Part shown: in pieces, positions 23,619-27,832 of the stretch
Layout of the letters: each line of letters opens with the position of its first letter
Numbering within the stretch: position 1 is the first letter of the stretch
IMG/VR virus record: IMGVR_UViG_3300031746_000129
Coordinates: 1-27,832 of that record
Source of the DNA: a virus
Reading direction: 5' to 3' (one strand)
DNA length: 27,832 nt
The notes under the pieces: model-generated
Database searches by the model: none
What the model was told of the DNA's origin: nothing
Seen by the model: only the letters and a program-made list of their open reading frames with translations
Translations under genes and position numbers: made by a program

Positions 23619-23793
23619 TTTTCTCACCATGTTGTTTGTAGCACTTGAAGCACAAGCTTTCTCCACCACTGATGATTCCGGCAACACGATAGCAACGAGA
23701 GCAGTAAAGGAGGAACTCAACTGGGATGAAAGGATTGCTGCTAGTGCTTGATTGCTGCGGTTCGGTCATCCAAGTATGCTCGGTCATGTTCAC
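23596..23793 (-). CDS. small zinc-ribbon protein
   Basis: The 65-residue product has CSRC and CFKC pairs 15 residues apart, a likely four-cysteine zinc site, preceded by a Ser/Thr/Pro-rich start and followed by a basic tail (KIDFKRKR) that could bind nucleic acid. The GTG start overlaps the exonuclease stop (GTGA); ATG 23787 is an alternative. It sits just before the small terminase gene and overlaps its start. Confidence 0.68.
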   Translation of the reverse strand: MNMTEHTWMTEPQQSSTSSNPFIPVEFLLYCSRCYRVAGIISGGESLCFKCYKQHGEKIDFKRKR

Positions 23794-24365
23794 AACCAAT
23801 CGTATCGCTTGAATTCTTCGAAGATGAGGGCCGTCTGGTAAAGGTCGAGCGCGTTGTGGTAGAGAAGCTCATATTTCTCGTAGTTGTAAAGACGCTCCTT
23901 CGGGAGTTTCATAATCTGGGCGCAACGAAAGCCACTGGTGTTGCGGAAATACATAGGAAGGAGTGTCCTCATGCAGTAGTCTTTGGCCATGTAGCGATTC
24001 TGATTGAGGTCCTTCGTGGCGATTTCGTGGAGGTCGATGTGGTCAAAAACAATCTGGTCATGCCCGAAGTAGATTTCGTTCCGCTTCTCGAGAAAAGGGA
24101 TGTCAAAGTATTTTCCGTTGTATGTCACGAGAAAATGCGTCTTGGTGTGTGCCTTGAGGAAATCGAAAGTGTCGAGCAAAAGGCAATCTTCTTTGTTGCT
24201 TTCTGCTGCGAAGAATTGGTGAATGCCCTTCTCGTCAAGAAAGCCGGAGATCGTGAGGCGGGCCTCTGTGTCTTCGAGGAGGCCGGTGGTTTCGAGGTCG
24301 AGGAACAGAGGGAGAAGGCCTTTGGCTTCCAAGTTTTTCAACTGTCCGCGTGGATAGGTTTCCAT
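23790..24365 (-). CDS. DEDD-family 3'-5' exonuclease (RNase H-like, YprB-type)
   Basis: The 191-residue product is a single RNase H-like exonuclease domain. Motif I is LFLDLETTGL with Asp23 and Glu25; motif II is LVTYNGKYFDIPFL with Asp88; motif III is LLYHNALDLYQTALI with Asp174 and His170 or Tyr169 as the general base. It would remove nucleotides from DNA or RNA 3' ends with two metal ions. Position just before the packaging genes suggests processing of replicated or packaged DNA, but RNA turnover is also possible. The ATG follows the RHH regulator stop by a few bases. Confidence 0.85.
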   Translation of the reverse strand: METYPRGQLKNLEAKGLLPLFLDLETTGLLEDTEARLTISGFLDEKGIHQFFAAESNKEDCLLLDTFDFLKAHTKTHFLVTYNGKYFDIPFLEKRNEIYFGHDQIVFDHIDLHEIATKDLNQNRYMAKDYCMRTLLPMYFRNTSGFRCAQIMKLPKERLYNYEKYELLYHNALDLYQTALIFEEFKRYDWL

Positions 24366-24368
24366 AAT

Positions 24369-24530
24369 TTATCTCCGAGAACGGCAATATTCCCATTTGT
24401 CCCACTTTTCGTCTAAGACATCGTCGACCATGCACGAGATCACGCTCGACATCGTTGTTTTTTGGGTGATGCACTTTATCTGGAACGCTTGCTTTTTCTC
24501 GTCGGATATGTCGACAACAACTCTTCCCAT
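24369..24530 (-). CDS. ribbon-helix-helix (CopG/Arc-type) regulator, 53 aa
   Basis: The product MGRVVVDISDEKKQAFQIKC... has one N-terminal strand followed by two helices (DEKKQAFQIKCITQ and TMSSVISCMVDDVLDEKWDKW), the plan of RHH transcription factors that bind DNA as dimers through the strand. It is the first gene of the leftward late block. There is no Shine-Dalgarno, and the TATA box upstream is placed so that transcription should begin at the A of the ATG, so the mRNA is probably leaderless. Autoregulation or control of the neighbouring divergent promoters is a natural inference. Confidence 0.72.
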   Translation of the reverse strand: MGRVVVDISDEKKQAFQIKCITQKTTMSSVISCMVDDVLDEKWDKWEYCRSRR

Positions 24531-24550
24531 GTGAAAAGTGATAAACTTAC

Positions 24551-24561
24551 ATATATATAAA
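24551..24561 (-). promoter_or_regulatory. TATA box of the leftward late block
   Basis: On the minus strand TTTATATATAT is centred about 26 bases upstream of the ATG at 24530, the spacing between archaeal TATA box and transcript start. This predicts a leaderless transcript and marks the main promoter for about 24 kb of leftward genes. Confidence 0.7.
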
Positions 24562-24680
24562 TGTTACTGATGTTTTGAATTTGGTGTAGAAACCGGCGAT
24601 AGGCCTGTCTACAAAAAACAATCCGTCGAGGGAAACCCCCCGTATCCTTCGCATATTGTCAACCAAATCTGGACAATACC
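24562..24680. promoter_or_regulatory. divergent control region, left part
   Basis: No gene is supported here. The stretch lies between the leftward TATA box and the first rightward TATA box. It holds an inverted repeat TGTAGA/TCTACA (24585-24590 and 24608-24613), a GC-rich GAGGGAAACCCCCC segment (24629-24642) that can form a small hairpin, and the first copy of a 16-bp direct repeat. Regulator binding sites are likely but none is identified. Confidence 0.45.
24644..24659 (+). repeat. 16-bp perfect direct repeat, copy 1
   Basis: ATCCTTCGCATATTGT, identical to 25061-25076. This copy ends 21 bases before the TATA box at 24681. Confidence 0.85.
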
Positions 24681-24690
24681 TTTATAAATA
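24681..24690 (+). promoter_or_regulatory. TATA box of the 37-residue microprotein gene
   Basis: TTTATAAATA on the plus strand predicts a transcript start near 24711. The leader to the ATG at 24810 is about 100 bases, rich in A and G and almost free of T up to 24770, with repeated GAACAAG-like words, and ends in a strong AAGGAGG. Confidence 0.65.
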
Positions 24691-24809
24691 TAACATACGT
24701 AATGGTAGTAGAAGAAAAATAAGAAACAAGAAGAACAAGAACAAGAAAGAACAAGACAACAAAAAACGAATATGATAATGATAACATAAGAAAAAGGAGG
24801 ATTGAGAAA

Positions 24810-24923
24810 ATGAACATAGATATAAGCGAACAGTCTTTAAATTGGCTGTGCCTATTAGAGGCCCAGACCGGTTTAAATTGGTCGGTTGAACGTCGAGGGG
24901 ATAGGGTTTATTTGACAAGATAA
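24810..24923 (+). CDS. microprotein, 37 aa
   Basis: The ATG follows AAGGAGGATTGAG, the strongest Shine-Dalgarno in the control region. The product reads MNIDISEQSLNWLCLLEA, then QTGLNWSVERRGDRVYLTR: an amphipathic helix followed by a likely strand pair. It has its own promoter and sits between two copies of a 16-bp repeat. No family recognised; size and place suggest an early regulatory peptide or inhibitor, which is inference. Confidence 0.62.
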   Translation: MNIDISEQSLNWLCLLEAQTGLNWSVERRGDRVYLTR

Positions 24924-24924
24924 A

Positions 24925-24956
24925 CCCTGATTATTAAGCGACGTGAAGAATAAGGG
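24925..24956. repeat. 32-bp near-palindrome, copy 1
   Basis: Begins CCCTGATTATTAAG, centre CGACGT, ends GAATAAGGG directly after the microprotein stop. It is an imperfect palindrome with CCCT.ATT / AAT.AGGG ends, and matches copy 2 best in inverted orientation (about 26 of 32 positions). Confidence 0.75.
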
Positions 24957-25026
24957 AGATTCCAATAAGACTATACTAGGGTATATCAAGTAGTGCTTTA
25001 TAGTAGTATATGTAGTATTGGGATGG

Positions 25027-25058
25027 GCCTTATTTTTAACGTCGTTTGATAATAAGGG
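25027..25058. repeat. 32-bp near-palindrome, copy 2
   Basis: Begins GCCTTATTTTTAA, centre CGTCG, ends ATAATAAGGG. It lies two bases before copy 2 of the 16-bp repeat and upstream of the zinc-ribbon operon promoter. Candidate operator or replication-related site. Confidence 0.75.
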
Positions 25059-25060
25059 TA

Positions 25061-25076
25061 ATCCTTCGCATATTGT
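25061..25076 (+). repeat. 16-bp perfect direct repeat, copy 2
   Basis: ATCCTTCGCATATTGT, 417 bases from copy 1 and one base before the TATA box at 25078. No third perfect copy was seen in the window. Confidence 0.85.
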
Positions 25077-25077
25077 G

Positions 25078-25087
25078 TTTATTTAAA
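25078..25087 (+). promoter_or_regulatory. TATA box of the zinc-ribbon operon
   Basis: TTTATTTAAA predicts a start near 25108-25110, giving a leader of about 22 bases that contains GAGGTG five bases before the ATG at 25132. Confidence 0.6.
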
Positions 25088-25131
25088 GTGAAATTAGACA
25101 AAAGCGAACAAAAAAGGTATGAGGTGAAAAG

Positions 25132-25389
25132 ATGAAAGACTACATAGCTGTCATCGTTTTAAAGGCCGAATGCCCCGACGATGCAACAGAATTAATCCAC
25201 GACTATCTCGGGACAGAAACCGAAGTTAGGGTCCTCGATGTTATGAAGGACAGTAGGTTGAGAGTTTGCCCAGAATGCGGAGGGCAAATTGAAATTTCAG
25301 GCGGGAACATCAACCACGTTTCGAGGGTTTTTGTTGTCCTTCGATGCGAATGTTGTGGAACCTGCTACCTGAAATCGAGAGGTGATTGA
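25132..25389 (+). CDS. zinc-ribbon protein 1 of the early operon
   Basis: The 85-residue product has an N-terminal alpha/beta part (MKDYIAVIVLKAECPDDATELIHDYLG) that looks like a small ferredoxin-like unit, then Cys46/Cys49 (CPECGG) and a C-terminal RCECCGTCY cluster (Cys72, 74, 75, 78) forming a probable zinc ribbon. It is the first gene of the rightward operon, with GAGGTG at good spacing. Its last bases contain the Shine-Dalgarno of the next gene. Nucleic-acid or protein binding is likely; the target is unknown. Confidence 0.75.
   Translation: MKDYIAVIVLKAECPDDATELIHDYLGTETEVRVLDVMKDSRLRVCPECGGQIEISGGNINHVSRVFVVLRCECCGTCYLKSRGD
25381..25386 (+). promoter_or_regulatory. Shine-Dalgarno GGTGAT serving an ACG start
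   Basis: GGTGAT lies exactly three bases before ACG 25390, the same spacing as before ATG at 604, 3287 and 7230. It overlaps the stop of the preceding gene. Confidence 0.6.
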
Positions 25390-25533
25390 ACGAAACAAGA
25401 CATTTGCCCGAAATGCAAAAGCACACGAGTCAAGATATCCAGAAACATCCAGAAGGATGAGCAGACCGGACAGAAAGAAGTAGTCAACTGGGAGCTTTCC
25501 TGTCCAGACTGCGGTTATGAAACGGAGGATTGA
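25390..25533 (+). CDS. zinc-ribbon protein 2, 47 aa, apparent ACG start
   Basis: Directly after the TGA of zinc-ribbon protein 1 and in the same frame, the sequence reads ACG AAA CAA GAC ATT TGC CCG AAA TGC, then 47 codons to TGA. The product has Cys6/Cys9 (CPKC) and Cys38/Cys41 (CPDC), a clean four-cysteine ribbon. There is no ATG, GTG or TTG before the first cysteine pair in this frame, but ACG stands where the genome's standard GGTGAT-N3 spacing expects the start. Readthrough of the TGA to make a 133-residue fusion is the alternative. The coding sense is well supported by the cysteine pattern; the start is the unusual part. Confidence 0.65.
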   Translation, partial: TKQDICPKCKSTRVKISRNIQKDEQTGQKEVVNWELSCPDCGYETED

Positions 25534-25538
25534 TTGAA

Positions 25539-25796
25539 ATGCCGAAATGCCCAAAGTGCGGAGTGGATATTCAGTATCTTTCTTATCGCCAGCTCGGGAC
25601 CCTTTTTTTTGATGTCCGGCTCGATAGCAAAGCAGTAGGCCTGCAATATGACAGGCAGGATGACGAGAGCAACGACGAAGGAGTATTCGGTTGTCCAGAC
25701 TGCGGAGAAGACTTGTTCGAAGGATATAATTGCAGTGAAGATGCCCTCACTTTTTTGGGGGGAGGCAAGCAAGAGAAATTGGAGGTGAAGGAATGA
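25539..25796 (+). CDS. zinc-ribbon protein 3
   Basis: The 85-residue product starts MPKCPKCGVDIQYL (Cys4, Cys7) and has a second pair GCPDCGEDL (Cys52, Cys55), with a long loop between them containing a strand-rich, acidic part. This is the plan of rubredoxin-like zinc ribbons. ATG 25539 is chosen, preceded by GGAGGATTGATTGAA; a TTG at 25530 is in frame. The stop overlaps the next ATG (ATGA), so the genes are translationally coupled. Confidence 0.75.
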   Translation: MPKCPKCGVDIQYLSYRQLGTLFFDVRLDSKAVGLQYDRQDDESNDEGVFGCPDCGEDLFEGYNCSEDALTFLGGGKQEKLEVKE

Positions 25797-26044
25797 AAGA
25801 CGACAAAATCGAAAGATGGAAATCGGAGTTCTTGAAGCTCCCAAAGCACAGGCAGGAATCAATAATGAACATCATCCGGCTTATGCTCGACAGGGATATG
25901 TTTCAGGAGTGCGCTTTGTGCGGACAGGATATCCACAAGCAGAGCAAGCGGGACCAGATGAATGCTCTCGAAATGGAACACGGAATCTGGGTATGTAGAG
26001 GATGTCAGGAGGCCATTTACCTGAAATGGAGTGAATCCCCATGA
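25793..26044 (+). CDS. zinc-ribbon protein 4 with N-terminal helix
   Basis: The 83-residue product begins with a charged helical region (residues 3-37, KIERWKSEFLKLPKHRQESI) and carries Cys40/Cys43 (CALCGQ) and Cys68/Cys71 (CRGCQ). The helix could dimerise or contact nucleic acid while the cysteines bind zinc. It overlaps both neighbours by four bases. No specific family recognised. Confidence 0.75.
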   Translation: MKDDKIERWKSEFLKLPKHRQESIMNIIRLMLDRDMFQECALCGQDIHKQSKRDQMNALEMEHGIWVCRGCQEAIYLKWSESP

Positions 26045-26283
26045 AAGGATACGACTTCAAGTGCGACGAGTGCGGACAGCACATTGACTTCGAGTTTCGT
26101 GTTGTTGGAGACAAGACTGGTGATGCCACAATCGAAATCGAAATCTTCGGTTATGTCTTATGCACTGAATGTTGGGAAAAGAAACACCCAAGACCAGAAG
26201 CCGAATCAGATATGGATGATGATGAAGACGAGGAGGATGGAGATGGTTCGGATAACGAGAACACCGGAGGAATGGGAATATGA
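26041..26283 (+). CDS. zinc-ribbon protein 5 with acidic tail
   Basis: The 80-residue product has Cys8/Cys11 (CDECGQ) and Cys41/Cys44 (CTECWE) around a beta hairpin, then a strongly acidic, disordered tail (residues about 55-76: DMDDDEDEEDGDGSD). Acidic tails of this type are seen in DNA mimics and in proteins that bind basic partners. It overlaps both neighbours by four bases. Confidence 0.75.
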   Translation: MKGYDFKCDECGQHIDFEFRVVGDKTGDATIEIEIFGYVLCTECWEKKHPRPEAESDMDDDEDEEDGDGSDNENTGGMGI

Positions 26284-26507
26284 AAACAAATATGTTGGAA
26301 GCAACAGTGGGCATCAGTAGGAAAATAAATATGGGCAACTACGAGATGAAGGAGATTTTTTTCTCGGCCAAGATTGATGTGGCCAATCTCTCCCAGAAGA
26401 AGCGAGAACAGCATATAAAGGATTTGTTCGAACAAGCAGAGTTCGAAATCGACAAGCGTGTCGAGGATTTAAGGCCGGCCAAAGCCGGCTCTCCTCCCAC
26501 GCCCTAA
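26280..26507 (+). CDS. small early-type protein, 75 aa
   Basis: The sequence VGISRKINMGNYEMKEIFFSAKIDV resembles a segment (SRKINLGNYE) that recurs in uncharacterised small proteins of phages and archaeal viruses. A helix (SQKKREQHIKDLFEQAEFEIDKRVEDL) follows. It has no cysteine pairs, unlike the other members of the operon, and is the last gene before the terminator; its C-terminal residues are encoded by the terminator stem. Function unknown. Confidence 0.68.
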   Translation: MKTNMLEATVGISRKINMGNYEMKEIFFSAKIDVANLSQKKREQHIKDLFEQAEFEIDKRVEDLRPAKAGSPPTP

Positions 26508-26515
26508 TTTTTTTT
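26474..26515 (+). terminator. hairpin plus T-run terminator of the zinc-ribbon operon
   Basis: GCCGGC-CAAA-GCCGGC makes a six-base-pair stem inside the last codons, and an eight-T run follows at 26508-26515. Confidence 0.65.
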
Positions 26516-26522
26516 AGATAAG

Positions 26523-26530
26523 TTTAAATA
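26523..26530 (+). promoter_or_regulatory. TATA box of the 93-residue protein gene
   Basis: TTTAAATA after AGATAAG predicts a transcript start near 26553-26556. A GGGGGAG at 26552-26558 would then be at the very 5' end. Confidence 0.55.
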
Positions 26531-26575
26531 CTCCCACTACCACTATTTAACGGGGGAGAAGCCAAACTTTCCCAT

Positions 26576-26857
26576 GTGGATTTTAAGGACTTAGTGTCCA
26601 AACAAAATCTTGAATATTTTGGCATTCCCCCGTTTGTGCTTATGTTCGAATGCGACGAGTTCGCATCTTGGTGGGGTTCTCTTTCTGTTGAGCATCGCAT
26701 TCAGCTTGTTGAGATTTACTACTTTAAAGGGAGCGAGGCCCCTCTCCATGCAATCTTTCGTGCTTGGAGGAAAATCCACAGGAAGGAAGGGCAGCGAGTC
26801 AAGAAAGAGATTCTAAACGCCATCTACAAAGAGCATCCTGAGCTAAAGGATGTCTAA
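26576..26857 (+). CDS. helical protein, 93 aa, unknown function
   Basis: The product reads MDFKDLVSKQNLEYFGIPPFVLMFECDEFASWWGSLSVEHRIQLVEIYYF, followed by a basic helical part (AIFRAWRKIHRKEGQRVKKEIL). It is mostly alpha-helical with no known motif. The start GTG 26576 has a purine-rich GGGGGAG only 18 bases upstream, so the start is uncertain. It has its own promoter and converges, with a 15-base overlap, on the epimerase gene. Confidence 0.6.
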   Translation: MDFKDLVSKQNLEYFGIPPFVLMFECDEFASWWGSLSVEHRIQLVEIYYFKGSEAPLHAIFRAWRKIHRKEGQRVKKEILNAIYKEHPELKDV

Positions 26858-27745
26858 AATGCCTTTCTTTAAGCTAATCTTTGCCCTGAAGCCCAGGTCT
26901 TTCTCTGTTTTTTTGGTGTCTGCGAGAGTGTGCTGCACATAGTTCTTGCTTGTGTTCTCGATGTAGTTCGGAGCCATGTCCGGAAGGATGTCCCCTATCT
27001 CACGGACCACATCATTCAGCGAATAGCTTCTGCCAGTCCCGACATTGTAGACCTCTCCAGGCTTTCCTTTTTCGGAGGCTAGGATGTTTGCCTCGACCAC
27101 ATCCGAGACGTGGATGAAATCCCTTGTTTGGGAGCCATCGCCATAAATCAGGGGGGCCTCCTTCTTTTGCATGGCCCAGACGAATTGGGATATCAGGTTA
27201 GCACATTTTCCTTTCCACTTCTCTTTTCTGCCGTAGACGGAGAAGTATCTAAGGCCGATTGACTCAACCCCAAAGTTCTCCCAGTAGAACTTGCTCATCC
27301 TCTCCATTCCGATCCGGGCTTCAGTGTAAAGGCTCGTTATCTTCGGGACCTGCTTTTCCTTATGAGGAGTTGGAAGGCCGTTGTAGATTGAGGAGGAGCT
27401 CGCATAGACCACCCGAGCATTTGCTGCCATCGCATACTCGAGCACATGGGTGAACTCCTCGATGGCCCTTCCTACTCTAAAGGGGCAAGACTCATAGTGA
27501 GGAGCGCTCGACCAAACCCCTTCGTGGAAGATGAAGTCAGTTGGAACGTTGTTGCTCTTGCAGACCTTCTCGATATCCTTCGATTGGGTATAAGGAGAAA
27601 CAAAAGCATATTTTTCAGCAGTCAGATTCTTCATCGAACCAGTATGCATGTTGTCGATTATCCCGACGTTATGCCCTTCTAAAACAAGTCTGTCCGCAAG
27701 AGTAGAACCGATGAAGCCGGCCCCTCCAGTTATGACAACATTCGT
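26843..27745 (-). CDS. NAD-dependent nucleotide-sugar epimerase/dehydratase (extended SDR), apparent ACG start
   Basis: About 300 residues if begun at ACG 27745: NVVITGGAGFIGSTLADRLVLEGHNVGIIDNM gives the TGGAGFIGS NAD-binding motif. VVYASSSSIYN, YTEARIGMERM (YxxxR in place of the usual YxxxK), RYFSVYGRKEKWKG, GDGSQTRDFIHVSDVVEA and YNVGTGRSYSLNDVV follow, matching UDP-sugar 4-epimerases and related dehydratases. No ATG, GTG or TTG lies in this frame between the upstream TAA (27776-27778) and the NAD motif; ACG stands three bases after GGTGAG. An ATG at 27649 would lose the NAD motif and is unlikely. The substrate is unknown. Confidence 0.85.
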   Translation of the reverse strand, partial: TNVVITGGAGFIGSTLADRLVLEGHNVGIIDNMHTGSMKNLTAEKYAFVSPYTQSKDIEKVCKSNNVPTDFIFHEGVWSSAPHYESCPFRVGRAIEEFTHVLEYAMAANARVVYASSSSIYNGLPTPHKEKQVPKITSLYTEARIGMERMSKFYWENFGVESIGLRYFSVYGRKEKWKGKCANLISQFVWAMQKKEAPLIYGDGSQTRDFIHVSDVVEANILASEKGKPGEVYNVGTGRSYSLNDVVREIGDILPDMAPNYIENTSKNYVQHTLADTKKTEKDLGFRAKISLKKGILDIL

Positions 27746-27832
27746 ATTCTCACCTTCTTCATCTCTTCGTCGACGTTATAATGAACAAAAAGCTTTCTCC
27801 AGGTCTTTCTCCACTGCGGGTCCTCACGCCTT
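27730..27832 (-). CDS. C-terminal end of an unidentified protein (cut by window edge)
   Basis: An open frame enters from the right edge and codes for 33 residues, rich in Arg, Lys and Trp (EDPQWRKTWRKLFVHYNVDEEMKK), before TAA at 27730-27732. It overlaps the epimerase start by 16 bases, the usual operon pattern here. Too little is present to name a family; a sugar-pathway gene is possible from context. Confidence 0.5.
   Translation of the reverse strand, partial: RREDPQWRKTWRKLFVHYNVDEEMKKVRIRMLS
27749..27754 (-). promoter_or_regulatory. Shine-Dalgarno GGTGAG serving an ACG start
   Basis: On the minus strand GGTGAG-AAT-ACG has the same core and spacing as GGTGAG-AAC-ATG at 4787. Confidence 0.6.

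Noticed and set aside
23748-24416. Rightward open frame of 222 codons
   Set aside because: Antisense of the DEDD exonuclease, whose three motifs are intact on the other strand.
24682-24918. Leftward open frame of 78 codons in the control region
   Set aside because: Its translation is a Phe/Leu/Ser-rich product of the purine-rich leader read backwards, without ribosome binding site; the rightward microprotein gene fits better.
24562-25131. tRNA gene or CRISPR array in the control region
   Set aside because: No cloverleaf with an acceptor stem and T-loop sequence could be built, and the two 16-bp copies are 417 bases apart with a gene between, unlike a CRISPR array.
25387-25389. TGA as a recoded codon joining zinc-ribbon proteins 1 and 2
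   Set aside because: Not excluded, but less likely: a standard Shine-Dalgarno overlaps the stop at the exact spacing for a new start at ACG, and no recoding element is visible downstream.

Overview
The window looks like part of the genome of a tailed (Caudoviricetes, HK97-fold) virus of an archaeon. The virus call rests on recognisable large terminase, portal, prohead protease, major capsid, connector, tail tube, tail-assembly chaperone and tape-measure genes. The archaeal call rests on AT-rich TATA boxes about 26 bases upstream of expected transcript starts, one promoter placed so that its mRNA would be leaderless, Shine-Dalgarno sequences of the form GGTGAT/GGTGAG three to four bases before the start codon, heavy AGA/AGG arginine use, and poly-T or GC-hairpin/T-run ends. 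The host group cannot be told from the sequence. No integrase, polymerase or helicase is present, so this is probably a piece of a larger genome, with genes cut at both edges.

Layout. (1) 1-753, rightward: the C-terminal half of a GT4 glycosyltransferase and a 49-residue protein. (2) 773-24530, leftward: one long late block. In transcription order it runs RHH regulator, DEDD exonuclease, zinc-ribbon protein, terminase small and large subunits, portal, a 6-kb insert of fibre/surface genes ending in a radical SAM enzyme, a coiled-coil/TM protein, prohead protease fused to a scaffold-like tail, major capsid protein followed by a hairpin terminator, connector, neck and tail-completion proteins, tail tube, a small protein, tail chaperones with a +1 frameshift, tape measure, distal tail/baseplate proteins, a lectin-like fibre, a transglutaminase-like cysteine peptidase, an AT-rich homing endonuclease, a glycosylatable lipoprotein and a holin-like protein. 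(3) 24531-25131: a control region with divergent promoters, a 16-bp perfect direct repeat, two related 32-bp near-palindromes and a 37-residue microprotein. (4) 25132-26507, rightward: an early-type operon of four-cysteine zinc-ribbon proteins with overlapping ends, closed by a terminator. (5) 26523-26857: a separately promoted 93-residue protein. (6) 26843-27832, leftward: a nucleotide-sugar epimerase/dehydratase and the end of another gene.

How it fits together: the control region probably switches between the rightward regulatory cluster and the leftward virion block. The virion block gives DNA packaging, capsid, tail and host-entry/exit functions. The sugar genes at both ends suggest modification of host surface or virion glycans. 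The most notable observations are two genes that appear to start at ACG with the genome's standard Shine-Dalgarno spacing, a CCC_T +1 frameshift site in the tail chaperone pair, a 65-residue module shared by two unrelated virion proteins, a radical SAM enzyme with unusual cysteine spacing inside the structural operon, and a free-standing EDxHD homing endonuclease wedged between host-interaction genes.
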